Positions 45,129-55,560 of a DNA stretch of 64,000 bases are shown here, in pieces (the first letter of the stretch is position 1; each line of letters opens with the position of its first letter). Both the position numbers and the translations under genes were made by a program. The notes under the pieces are model-generated. The model saw only the letters and a list, made by a program, of their open reading frames with translations, did no database searches and was not told the origin of the DNA. This stretch comes from Verticillium longisporum (Eukaryota; Ascomycota; Sordariomycetes; Glomerellales; Plectosphaerellaceae): the NCBI GenBank assembly GCA_019188255.1, contig JAETXT010000004.1, forward strand, positions 3,968,001 through 4,032,000, in the 5' to 3' direction.

Positions 45129-46850
45129 GAAGCGGCGCTGGCAGATGAGTAGATCAAGGCAGCAACGTCTCGGTGTGAGTCATGAGTTGCTGTGGTCCGA
45201 GACTGACACAGGGCTTGTGAAGTTATCACGATGGGGGCGTGGGGATGATGTGGGGAGCTGCAAGGTTGGATTGTGGTGCGGATTCCCTGCTGGCAAAGTG
45301 GTCTTTTGCCACATGTGATGGAGTCCGAACTGGCTGGTTGGCTATGGCGGCCTGCAGAAAAGTCTTCTCCCAATCTTGCGTGTTCTGGCGGGATTCCGTC
45401 TATGCAGAACTGCCTTGCGTGCCTACGTGGAAAACGGTTCCTCAGCCAGGCTTTTTTTTTCGTGCGCTCGCCTCGTTCCATTGCTTGCCGGACGACAGGT
45501 CCCACCTGTGGCCCACCACTCCAGGTCATTCCAAACCACTTTCTTGAAGCTCAGGGATCGACCGAGCAGTCCATGGACTACCCGGGCCGGGCAAATACTA
45601 CACAGTCGAGAACCTTGTGCTCTGGTGACAAGGGAAACCCTATGATCACCCTCTGCTAGGTCCTCAAGCCCCGGATGGCAAATGTACGAAAGCATCATGG
45701 GCGCATATCAATTCTGCAAGGACTGGCTCATTGTGACGATGTATTCAGCAGTTTGTGCTCAACCATTATGATACTGCGAAGTTGCGACAAGTAAATGTCG
45801 TGGGCGAGCAATGACGAACATAAACGAACATATCAGGATCAGTGTGGACCAAAGATCTAATATAAATTACAAAATTGAATGCTTTATGCGATGCAGGTCG
45901 ACATTGTGACTTGTTTGTTTTCAAAGTGCTTCGTACTAGACCGCCGTGCAAGGTCGCTCCCGGTCTTCGAGGAAGGGCCGGTAGGCCTTCTTCTTTGAAA
46001 AGACAAGTGCTGCTTCAGAAGCATAGATTCACATGCCAGTGTTGAGCAGGGCATCAATGGCATTGCCTTCATTCCAGAAAGCTTGGTCAACGTCGCATTT
46101 CCGGGATTGGCTCCTTGACTTTGTTCAGGGTCATACTCGCACTGATAAGAGAAACAAGACTTTACGATCATCCGAGGTAGGTGTCAGAGACCAGAGGTCA
46201 GCTTCAGAGGAAATATTTAGATAGACGGAGGTAAAAGTACATAAAGAGGACACCGCGAGGCAGCCGGTGGGCGATTGTAGGTCGTGGTATGAAAGGGGTG
46301 CCACAGATCTAGAGAAAGGAAAGAGGGCTCTTACTTTTTCCCACATACATCAAACACACGCAGTTGACTACCTATCACTCTTTAATACATTTTTTTATAT
46401 TTGGGACTGCGGGCCTTACTCCAGGTAATAGGCCTCCATAACCACTTTGCTTCAAATCCTGAGCCATTCTTGTTTTCGTTCATTTATTTGGGTCCCTGAG
46501 AATAGGGCTTTCTCTAGTCTCCAAAGAAGAACGCCCATCAAGACCATGCCAAGAAGTTTAATAGTCACATTTGCATTGTCTGCCCTGCAGAACAAAGCGA
46601 TCGGATACCTGGAGTTGAAATAGTGACCAATGAAAGGTTGAGGTTAAGTTTTCAACACCTTCGACATGGACAGACCGCGAACTAAGGCCCGGATACGGCC
46701 CTTTAATGGGTGCAGCGAGATCAGCCCCTGTCAGCCTCCTGCGCTGAGTTCCATCTGGAAAAGGGAAGTCTTCTCAAACTTCCGGTTTCGTTGGTTCCCT
46801 TATCCGAGGCGGAGCTCAGGCTTCGTCTTATTCGACGTAGTCTTCGAGTT
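45129..46850. other. 1.7-kb intergenic region
   Basis: No recognised gene. Several 90-150-aa frames overlap on both strands around 45230-45700, which indicates chance openness of GC-rich sequence. Confidence 0.4.
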
Positions 46851-46858
46851 TCCAGGCC

Positions 46859-49800
46859 CAGTACTGCACCCCGACTAAATAAGTTAAATATAGGTATCGG
46901 ATTTAGTTATTTAGTCTACTGAATTCGATGGATTTAGTTATTTAGTCCTATTTATAAATATCTAATTTATTTAATTAATAATAAAGCTATTACGATAGTC
47001 ATTAGCCTACCTAAGACCTAGATTCTATAATATTAAAACGATTTACTACTATCGAGCCCTAATATAACCCTCCTAGCTAAATTGCTCCTCGATAAAGCTA
47101 GTTATTAAGGTATTAAAGCTCTTCTAGTATATTTAAAGCTATTCCTAACCTCTACGACGTTAGAGTTAGCTTCGAGAGGCTAAATGCCCTCTTATAGTCT
47201 ACTAATATCGTAAATATTATTAAGATATTAAGGGCGAACTTATTAATAGTAAAATATACCTCTTAATAGCCTAATTACTAAATAATAAAATCCTTAACGG
47301 TAAAGTCCTATAAGAGATTAAGGCTAAGATACTTATTAAGCTTAGAATTAGATACTAGAACTCTCTAATGCCTACTCTATACCTAGTTATCGAAGCTCGT
47401 CGGGGGCGCTATAGGCTAAAAGTCCTATAGCCGTTTAAAGCCGCCTTAGCTATAGTCTCTTTAAAGATTCGAGGAGGATATAGAAGGAGAGTAATACTAG
47501 CGCTCCTACTATTAATAGAGGCCCTACTATATATAATAAAGCTATATAAGCTACTCCGGGCTTAACTATTATATTTAAAGCTATTAATATTTAAAGCTAG
47601 AATAGAGGATTATAATAGCTATATAGAGAGGGGACTCCTTAAGCTTTATATAATATTAATTTAACTTCTATTATATATTAATAATAGATAGATGGAAATA
47701 ATAGTATAAGTTTTTAATAAAGGCTTTAAAGCGCTATAATATATTTATATATTTATTATAGATATATTCTAGAAGTATTTAATTAATCGGAGGCGATATA
47801 GATCGTTTATTTCGCTAATACTATATTCGTTTATAAGTATTTAAAGAGGCTTACTTTTCTTATTATTAACTATTATTATTTAGATTATTAAAAAACGCTT
47901 TCTATTCCTTTATCCTCTCTAGGATATACTCTATTCTAATAAGAACCTCCTAGAGGGTACTATAGCTCCTATCTTTACTCTATCTTTATATTTATATTAT
48001 TTATCGATAAAGGGGCTTAAAAATAATATAAAGCTCTATTAAAAGGTATTAATCTTTAAGGAGGAGGTAATCTTTAATAGGAACTTATTTATAGGGGTCG
48101 ATTTTATATATATTTCTAATTAAGAAGCTTTAAATATCGCCCTTCTTCTTTAAAGCTTAATCGAATATTAAATATATTAAATTCTATTAAGTTTTATTAT
48201 TTAATAATAATTAAAGCTCTATTATTATTTATTAATAGAGGAGGAATTCTTAATTTTAAGCTTCCTCTATTATAATATATTAGAAGTATTTACTCTATTA
48301 TAGAGAAGATCTTATCTATTTAACGATATTATAAAGCTTTCCTATTAAGCCCTTCTTCTACTAAAGGTATAGGATATTATTAGGACTATTACTATCTTCG
48401 AGAGATTAAGACTCCTATTTAAATGTTTTATTATCCTTATTATAAAGGAATATATAATTAATAAAATTAAATATATAATTATAGTATTATAGTTAGTATT
48501 TAATAGTATCTTCTTTATATAGTTTAGAATAAAGAATATATAAGAGCTTATAAATATAAATATCGTTTATTAAAGTATTATTAAAGATTAGAATATTAAT
48601 AAGATTAATAATATCCTAGTTCCTAATAATACTTATAATAATATTAACTATAAAGGTACCTATATAAATACCTAACTATTTATAAAGTATTAAAAAACGC
48701 TATTATTATTACCTTTAACTATTAATATAATATATAGATACTATAAATATCTTAAAGCGATTTAGAGAAGTTTAATAATTATAAAAGAGATAAATATCTA
48801 TTAAAGAAGCTTAAAGTTCTATTTATATCTACTTCTTCTTCTATATAAAGACTTAATTAAGTCTTATATATAGATTCCTTCGATTCTAAAGGAGGTTATC
48901 GTATATATTCGGATTTAGATTTAATAATAAATAATATAGGAATAGGTTATTAAAAATATTAAATAGTTAATTTATATTAATAATAAAGCTAAGGGTAAGC
49001 TTTTCTAGCCCTTCTATTTAAGCCCTCGATAGAGTAATAGGATATTATAGATAAAGCGGAAGAGAAGTATTTAAAGAACTCTAGGAGATATCCTCTATTA
49101 AGGATCCCTTAAATATCCTATATCTCTTCCTTAGATAGAGGCTCGAAGAAGTTATTATAGAGGCTTTAAATAGTATTAGATCCGATCTCTTATCGTAGAG
49201 ATTATAGATCTAGAAGCTCTTATTAAAGGTATTCCTTTTACTAAGGAGCTCCGCTATAAAGATCCTATAATCCTTAATCTAGCTTATACGGCCTCTAGAG
49301 CCCTTCTTTATAATAAGAATATCGAGGGTAAAACGGCGGCTATATTAAATAGCTATAGGGAGGTTAGGATCGGAGTAATTTAATTCGGAAAGCTAAATAT
49401 AAATAGAGGTAAGGGGGCGGGTTCTAAAGATAATAAGAGATATATCGATAACGATAATAGTATAGGAATAGCCCTAAGAGTATAGGAGCTATCGTAGTAA
49501 CGTTATGAGTAGGCTACGTTAATAGAATTACTATATTAATAGAATTACGACTTTAGGGGAATTACTTTAAGTTCTAATACCCTATATATATAGGTATAAG
49601 TATATTAGATAATATAAATAGAATCTTCTTTATAGATATTAATAAAAGCTAGTAGCCTAATTAGTTAGGATCTCTAGTACTTTACTAGAAGCTATAGGTT
49701 CGAATCCTATTATTAGTATTATCGTACTATTAATAAGAGACTCCTTCTTATTAATAGTATAACTTTTTAATTAATCGGATAGGCCTTTTTATAGGTCCTA

Positions 49801-49965
49801 GGGCTTAGAATAGCTATATTCTAGGCCTGAATATATATTTAAATATTTACTAAATATCTAAATATCGAAATACTATAGATTTAATTATTTAATTATAGGA
49901 AATCGGTCTATTTATTTAGCTATTTAATAATTTAACTTATTATATTTAATTGGGGTATATTACTA
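46859..49965 (+). mobile_element. hAT-like DNA transposon copy B, RIP-mutated, uninterrupted
   Basis: 3,107 bp. It starts CAGTACTGCACCCCGACTAA and ends in the inverted related terminus (TAGTAATATACCCCAATTAA read inward). Flanking 8-mers tccaggcc (46851-46858) and tctaggcc (49966-49973) differ by one C/T, giving an 8-bp target duplication. The interior is AT-rich, stop-filled and nearly free of CpA/TpG. It aligns in opposite orientation with copy A along its whole length; in the first ~230 bp about a dozen differences are seen and all are transitions. It preserves the empty TA site where the pogo-type element inserted in copy A. No coding frame survives, so the superfamily call rests on ends and duplication size. 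Confidence 0.82.
49648..49717 (+). other. tRNA-like sequence in transposon copy B
   Basis: Pairs GCTAGTA/TATTAGT as an acceptor, has stem TCTAG/CTAGA with loop TACTTTA and T-arm ATAGG-TTCGAAT-CCTAT, so the B-box GGTTCGAATCC is intact. U33 is absent. It lies about 250 bp from the element end; counterpart in copy A at 31591-31660. Confidence 0.4.
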
Positions 49966-49973
49966 TCTAGGCC

Positions 49974-50349
49974 GATCCAATCCTAGCCTATGCTAGATAT
50001 ATATTAATGATAAGAACTTATAGCTTTCTAGCTTCCGAGGGTTCGAAGTCTAGAAGCTGACGTTAATAATAGACTCTCGTAGAAGCACTAGTTGAATATG
50101 ACGATGCTATGAACGTTTGGGGAAAGCACCTAATCATCAAGGTAGGTATAAGCACGAAACACAGACATTGAGAGTGCTAATCAATGTAAGTTATCTACTG
50201 AGTGGACACCACTCGGCATGGATCAACAGTCGCGCATATCTTAGCAGTATTTAATATCTTTGGCGTTATACTTTTCCTCTACGCTACTGTGGCTTTGGTC
50301 GCTAAGAGCGAAAAGGCAGTCATGGTCCGCGCGAACGGGCCTACTCGGT
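49974..50349. other. Intergenic, 5S upstream region
   Basis: Between the transposon end and the 5S rRNA gene. No coding gene seen. Confidence 0.4.
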
Positions 50350-50468
50350 ACATACGACCATACCTACTGGAGAACTCGGGATCCCGTCCGCTCTCCCATA
50401 GATAAGCCAGTAAGGGTCGGACTAGTAGTTGGGTGGGTGACCACCAGCGAATCCCTGATGTTGTATGT
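50350..50468 (+). rRNA. 5S ribosomal RNA
   Basis: 119 nt starting ACATACGACCATA and ending CTGATGTTGTATGT, followed by a T5 Pol III terminator. The 3' half contains the strongly conserved GTAGTTGGGTGGGTGACCACC and GCGAATCCC of filamentous-ascomycete 5S rRNA. Helix I (ACATACGA with TTGTATGT) pairs with one G-U. It is a single dispersed gene, as is usual in this group, where 5S genes are not in the rDNA repeat. The middle (cctactgg ... ccagtaagg) pairs with itself, so it is probably functional, although variant pseudogenes also exist in such genomes. Confidence 0.9.
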
Positions 50469-50864
50469 TTTTGACGTTCCTTGGTGTTTTGGCTTCGTAG
50501 TGCCATCTTACAAGCAGCCGCCGGCTGACTCCATCTCCGTCGCCACTACACATTGGTTTTTTTAGTCTTATTGTTCTTTAGCTGTATAGTGTTATTCGAA
50601 AATTATTGCTTGATATATGAATCTTGAAATTCCTACTGAGAACGAGACCCACGTGTAATTCTAGCCAAAATGAGGACGTGGTAGCTAGCACTAACATGAT
50701 GGCTAGGCATCGATTTAGCAACGTGACGCCGACTCTAATTAGGCTCAGCAGAGACTCGTGACTGTGAGAGGCACATCCAAGGCCAATGCTCAGTCAGACA
50801 AGCCGGGAGAATCAGTGTGCAAAATTGCAAAAAGAGAACAGTCCGGAGACAGATGATGGCGTGG
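50469..50864. other. Gap between 5S rRNA and tRNA-Pro
   Basis: No gene seen beyond the T-rich terminator. Confidence 0.4.
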
Positions 50865-50955
50865 GCGCCATCCGGGGATTGAACCCGGGACCTCTCGCAA
50901 GCAATGCTTCAGGGTGTGACCCTAAGCGAGAATCATACCACTAGACCAACGGCGC
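50865..50955 (-). tRNA. tRNA-Pro (AGG) with 20-nt intron, copy 2
   Basis: Mature part identical to the copy at 44995-45085 apart from one base in the D-arm region (GTATGATT against GTACGATT); the intron differs by one base. Anticodon AGG. It shares the upstream block at 50981-50998. Confidence 0.92.
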
Positions 50956-50980
50956 ATTCGAAATCAGATCCCTGGCTGAA

Positions 50981-50998
50981 CCAGGGGCCGGTCGATGG
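50981..50998 (-). promoter_or_regulatory. Conserved block upstream of tRNA-Pro copy 2
   Basis: The same 18-mer as at 45111-45128, at the same 25-bp distance from the tRNA. Confidence 0.5.
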
Positions 50999-53855
50999 TT
51001 TCGGGGCGATTTCGACAAGTCTATGTAGCCGGTGCAGGAGACAAGAAGTTGTGGGCATCTCCAATCTTTTTTCGGTGGGTCACAGAGATTAAGCGGCGAT
51101 TGGGGCTCTTCCTGACTGCTACAGTGGCTGTGGCTGGCAGCTCCTGACTCTTTGGCGTGCGATGGGTTGGGCAAGAAGTCATTGGCACCTTAACTCAACG
51201 TCTTCACGACAGACCTCCCCCAACAGAGCTTGTTTTCCATGCAGCTGGCCATGCATGCATATGGCGCGTGCTACCTTGGTATCGCTCTGTCCTACCAGTC
51301 CCAACAGCCCATCGACTAATGCCACGAGGACGCCACGACGTTGTACTCATCACATGCTCAAGTCCCAACGGAAAGCTCCTCGGCGGCCTGCATATCCCGA
51401 CAGAAGGTCTTTCAGCTTGCCTCTTCCCCCCGGGCGCCGACGTCGATCTTGGCCGACTCTCTGGGAAACGTCGGAACAAGAAGAAGGCTCTGCAAGTGCT
51501 GCATGGGGATGTGTGTGTGGAACTTGCCGTGGATGCCCAGCAGAGGTCTCGCCACGTCGATATGCCGAGACCCCTCACGATCATGACCCAAAAAGCCGGC
51601 GGGGAGAAGAAGATTCTGATTAAAGACGCCAACCGACTGGTTGAAGCCCGCCAGAAAAAAGCCACTACCCAGTCACTGGTCGAGTCATCACCACGGCAAG
51701 TCGACGTCAGAAACCCTCCGCTCCATGGAAAAGGCCTCACACCACGCTTTCTACTGCGCCGAGTTGGTGGGGCATCTTGGGCCTTTTGCTCCCTCGCCTC
51801 CATTCCATGCCACGCGGGCACCTGTCACCGCGGCCGTGGGCGTCCGCACCGGGATGGGGGGCTGAGTGGGCATGGCTCGGGGAGGGGCACCCTCGGCGAG
51901 TCGAGTCGAGTGAGGGGTCTTCCTCAGGGCAAAACCACGCATGTGCCTTGCAGGTCGTGGCGGCCTTGGGTCCGAAAAGATCTAGACCGTAAACCGAAGT
52001 GTGCGTTCCACCGCGTTGCGGAGACCCTCTTCTCTGCCGTCGAACTGCCCAGTGGCGGTCGGCGGAGAGGGGAGTGCAGCGCCTTGGAGGGGTAAGGAAG
52101 AGTCCCACTCGGCGAACAGGAAGCCCGAAAAGACTTTGCCAGAGGAGTCGAGTGGGCAGCACGCTCTTCTGCCGGCTCGCCGCTGGACTGACGGCGTTCC
52201 TAGCGTGTGCACAAAACGCCGGCGCGGCGGTGGAGCGGTGCGGACGTTAAGTGGTCAGCGGCGCATGGTGAGGTGGAGGGGAAGGAGGGGGCACTGTTGG
52301 ACTTTGCACGACGGCGTCCCGGTGTGGTGGGGGACGGCATATGCAGAAAGAAAGCGCACGCTGCGCTACCGTTGTGTTTCTTCTGCCGACGTCTTGTCAT
52401 TCGCCCGTTTTTTTTTTGTTCTGTCGTGTCGGGCACCCAACCGTCCTCCCAGGCAGAACAAAAGTTGCTGGCCAGCTGAGCAAGACTGAAACATTGGGTG
52501 TCCTCGCAGGCGAACAAAGCAACACCCATTACCACCCACGGATCCTGCACCCTTCTTTCACGACAAACAGCAGATGCTCCGAGCGACAATCGCTTCTTCT
52601 CATTGATGGAGAGCGGTCGAAAGAAACGGGGTTTTTTTTCTTCTTCCCTTGTGGCTTCGGGCCGGGTCTGTCAGCGGCTCGTCGACTCAAAACCCACGGT
52701 CGTGGCGACCGTTGGGAGCGTACCTGGCGGCCGTGAGCTACGTGACTCGCAGACAATAGCATTCTTCTGGTGGGCGAGGGGAGGCGCAAGCATGCCAACG
52801 CGGTGGTTTGCGCGTCCCCTTTGACTCCACCGCTGCCCTGACTACTTGACTCGAATGGCACGTGAATCAAGGAAGGGAGTTCACTCGAGGAGAAAAGAGG
52901 AGAAAAGGGAACAGTCTAAACGCCGCCCACCGGCATGACACGGCGCTTCTTTTGAGCTGATCGTCCGTTGTTGGGTCACTGGAACGTTCCTCAAGGCAAG
53001 GGAAAACAACAACGAACACGAACGCGATGACCACTTTCTGGAATGGGATGCATGTTTGCACTGCCGCGCTTGATTCCAACCTCCGATTCCAGGCGCCTTG
53101 ATTTTCTTTGGGTCTCTGCAGATCAGTCAACGGACCAGGCTTTTGACCCGGCCATTATCGTTGCTGTGCTTCTTGCTTGTCCGGTTCCCTCTTTGACTGC
53201 TCCCCGAGCGGCGAACGAAGCCCCAAGTGGCAGCCAGAGGCCCCTCCACACCCTACCCCTGTCGTCTTGAACCAGAGATGGCGGGCGGTAAAATGAGCGC
53301 GTCGCCACTCAGCCAATCCACCGTCGAGGGCCTGGACCTTACCCCTGGAGCTAATCATGCCCGATATTGCCTCGCGTGTCCACCAGCATCACTGACTATT
53401 CCGAATCGGGGAGACTGTTCCTGACTAGATCCTGGCAGGACGGCGTGGTGATGGGGCGGCATAGGGGGTGACCACCTGTGCCTTGGACGGCCATCGTGTC
53501 TCTTGGGCGGGAGCAGCATGCCAGTCAATGTCACTCTCTAACATGGACTGCACGTCCTCCCTCCAGGGGCTGTCCATTCAAATGGCCCTTCATTTCCTGC
53601 CCCCGTCTCTTCTCCCTATTCCTCATCCTGTTGACAGCATCACACTCCCTTGAAGCAAGCAGTCGATTCTCATCGTCCCCATCCAACCCGCGAGCAAAGT
53701 CCTCGCAGTCATTCCTTTTCGGACGAAGCAGATACATCACTCCTTGCGAAAGCATCACGATCTTTTACGACGCCAACGACGTAGACCGTATATCCAGAGG
53801 GCAAATCGTCAAGTCATTTTCGAAACAAACAACAACACCAAAACACAACCTCACA
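50999..53855. other. 2.9-kb intergenic region
   Basis: GC-rich, with long but overlapping frames on both strands (the longest 51157-52095, 312 aa), none with family resemblance. T-runs at 52408-52418 and 52630-52638 and a CA-rich leader (AACAACAACACCAAAACACAACC) end just before the ATG at 53856. Most probably a long promoter and 5' leader. Confidence 0.45.
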
Positions 53856-54743
53856 ATGCACTTCTCCACCACTCTCATCGCCCTCACGGCCGCTCTGGGT
53901 AGCGTGTCCGCCGCTCCCTCTGCTCACGCTCACCTCCACGCTCGCAAGCACCTCGAGAACCGCAACATCGAGTTCAAGAAGGCCGGCCGTCCCCACGAGG
54001 AGCCTATCCCTTCTCCCGAGCCTGTGCCCACCACGACTGCCGTCGCCACCCCTACCCAGGTCAAGGTCGCCGCCACTGCCTCTTCCTCTGCCGTGCCCTC
54101 CTCTGGCAACGCTGAGGCCAAGCCCTTCTGCAACGGCAAGGGCAAGCGCGCCACTCTCGACCAGATCATGTACGCCGGCAACGTCGGTACCGCCGACAAC
54201 TGGGGCTGCAACATGCAGATTATTGACAAGGCCGCCGTCGACAAGTACGACTACACTACCAAGTTCGCCTCGACTGGCGAGAAGTTCTCATGCTCCTGCT
54301 TCAACAAGGTCGGCCCCAAGGGCCTCCTCGACGGCTTCTGGTTTTCCGCCGTCGACTTCACCGTCGCCGACCCCGGCAAGGATGACGTCTACATGGCTTT
54401 CGACACCAACTCTCAGGGCGGTTGCGCATGTGGCCCCGGTGACAAGACTCCTCGCACCGCCATCGGCCAGCTTGCTGGTGTCTGGCTCGAGTTCGACTGG
54501 GGCAGCGAGCCCAACGGCGGCAACTCTGGCGCTGACGCCTCCGTCCTCGTCGCCGGCGCCGCCGGCCTCCCCTACCCCGGCATGTCCGTTTCCGCCAACG
54601 GCAAGGTCTGCTCATGGGTCAAGTCTGACGGCACCAACGAGGCCGCCTACATGCCCGGCATGGAGGATCTCGACGGCATCGGTTGCAAGGGCTACCACAA
54701 GGGCCACCTTGACGTCCTCATCGGCGACAAGTTCAACCACTAG
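53856..54743 (+). CDS. Asp f 4-like secreted protein
   Basis: Intronless gene of 295 aa. The frame is open upstream to 53478, but the ATG at 53856 follows a clean CA-rich leader and begins a typical signal peptide (MHFSTTLIALTAALGSVSAA), so this start is chosen. Residues ~20-95 are a His-, Pro- and Thr/Ala-rich linker. The conserved domain begins near CNGKGKRATLDQIMYAGNVG and includes WGCNMQII, FSCSCFNKVGPKGLLDGFWF, CACGPGD, VWLEFDWGSEPNGGNSGADAS and CSWVKSD. It matches the fungal family around Aspergillus allergen Asp f 4, whose function is unknown. Strong C-ending codon bias suggests high expression. Six or more cysteines probably form disulfides. It should be extracellular. Confidence 0.85.
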   Translation: MHFSTTLIALTAALGSVSAAPSAHAHLHARKHLENRNIEFKKAGRPHEEPIPSPEPVPTTTAVATPTQVKVAATASSSAVPSSGNAEAKPFCNGKGKRATLDQIMYAGNVGTADNWGCNMQIIDKAAVDKYDYTTKFASTGEKFSCSCFNKVGPKGLLDGFWFSAVDFTVADPGKDDVYMAFDTNSQGGCACGPGDKTPRTAIGQLAGVWLEFDWGSEPNGGNSGADASVLVAGAAGLPYPGMSVSANGKVCSWVKSDGTNEAAYMPGMEDLDGIGCKGYHKGHLDVLIGDKFNH

Positions 54744-55351
54744 ATTCTGTCTATGGTTGGTCATCGCTCTGTCTTCTTTGCTTCATGGTGCTTCGGGTTC
54801 GGAACAAACTTTTCTACTAGGGCATGATTTTCTGGGTTTAAAATCAAAGGACTGGGACGGCGCAAAATCACGGGCAACACGCCGACGCGGCCAGCCACCT
54901 CTTCACTTCCTTCGCGAAAGAAGAGACGCCGCTCCTGGCTTTCGGCCGTCACCGACTGGGCTCATCGCCCGCGGGTTCTTTTTTGGATTAGAGCATTTCG
55001 GCAGAGATGAGAGCTTTGAGTCCTGCTAGGGACGTGTCTCTTTGATGCTGTAGATACCTGCTCACCTGGCCGCCCCCATTACATAGCGCCATGGTTGACG
55101 TTTGTTTTGTTAATGTTATTGTTTGTCACTTGCTTTTCGTCTTTCTGTGGTGATCCCTTGGTGTTCCGTGCTTTCCATGGCGTTTCGTCCGAGAAGCATA
55201 GCCTGTGAAGTTCGGATGACTTGTGTGGTGGCCCCGCAAAGTCCTGGCCTGCCGTCAAAACTCCAACTCCGATGCGCATCGGCGTCCAGCGGCGTCTCGT
55301 GACCTTGGGGCCCTGGCATTACCGCGGAAAGCCGATCACGCCGAAGTCCAT
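54744..55351. other. Intergenic, no gene recognised
   Basis: 3' region of the Asp f 4-like gene. Frames here overlap on both strands and lack resemblance to known proteins. Confidence 0.4.
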
Positions 55352-55448
55352 CATTCCATCCTGAGTTCACCAGAGTAAGCTGACGCGCTTATAACATGCA
55401 CGACAATCTAAGCGCGTCAGCTTACTCTGGTGAACTCAGGATGGAATG
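55352..55448. repeat. Perfect 40-bp inverted repeat with 17-nt loop
   Basis: The left arm at 55352-55391 (begins CATTCCATCCTGAGTTCACC) and right arm at 55409-55448 are exact reverse complements over 40 of 40 bp, separated by 17 nt (55392-55408). The right arm ends about 110 bp before the ATG at 55561. If transcribed as leader it would form a very stable hairpin. No target duplication flanks it. Confidence 0.97.
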
Positions 55449-55560
55449 TTACCCCTCCTCAGCTTCGTGGCACAAAAATCCTGTCATATCTACCTTAGTC
55501 CTTCTGCCGTCGCTCTGCAACAATTCTGACGACTACCCAGCATCAACATACGGCATCACA

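Noticed and set aside
49648..49717. Functional tRNA-Lys (CTT) in the transposon
   Set aside because: No U33, irregular D-arm and weak AT pairs; kept only as tRNA-like.
51157..52095. 312-aa open frame upstream of the Asp f 4-like gene
   Set aside because: Overlapping long frames exist on the opposite strand, composition is irregular and no family resemblance was found; it is probably chance openness of GC-rich sequence.
55352..55448. Inverted repeat as a MITE
   Set aside because: No target duplication on the flanks and the arms leave only a 17-nt loop; better described as a hairpin/foldback.
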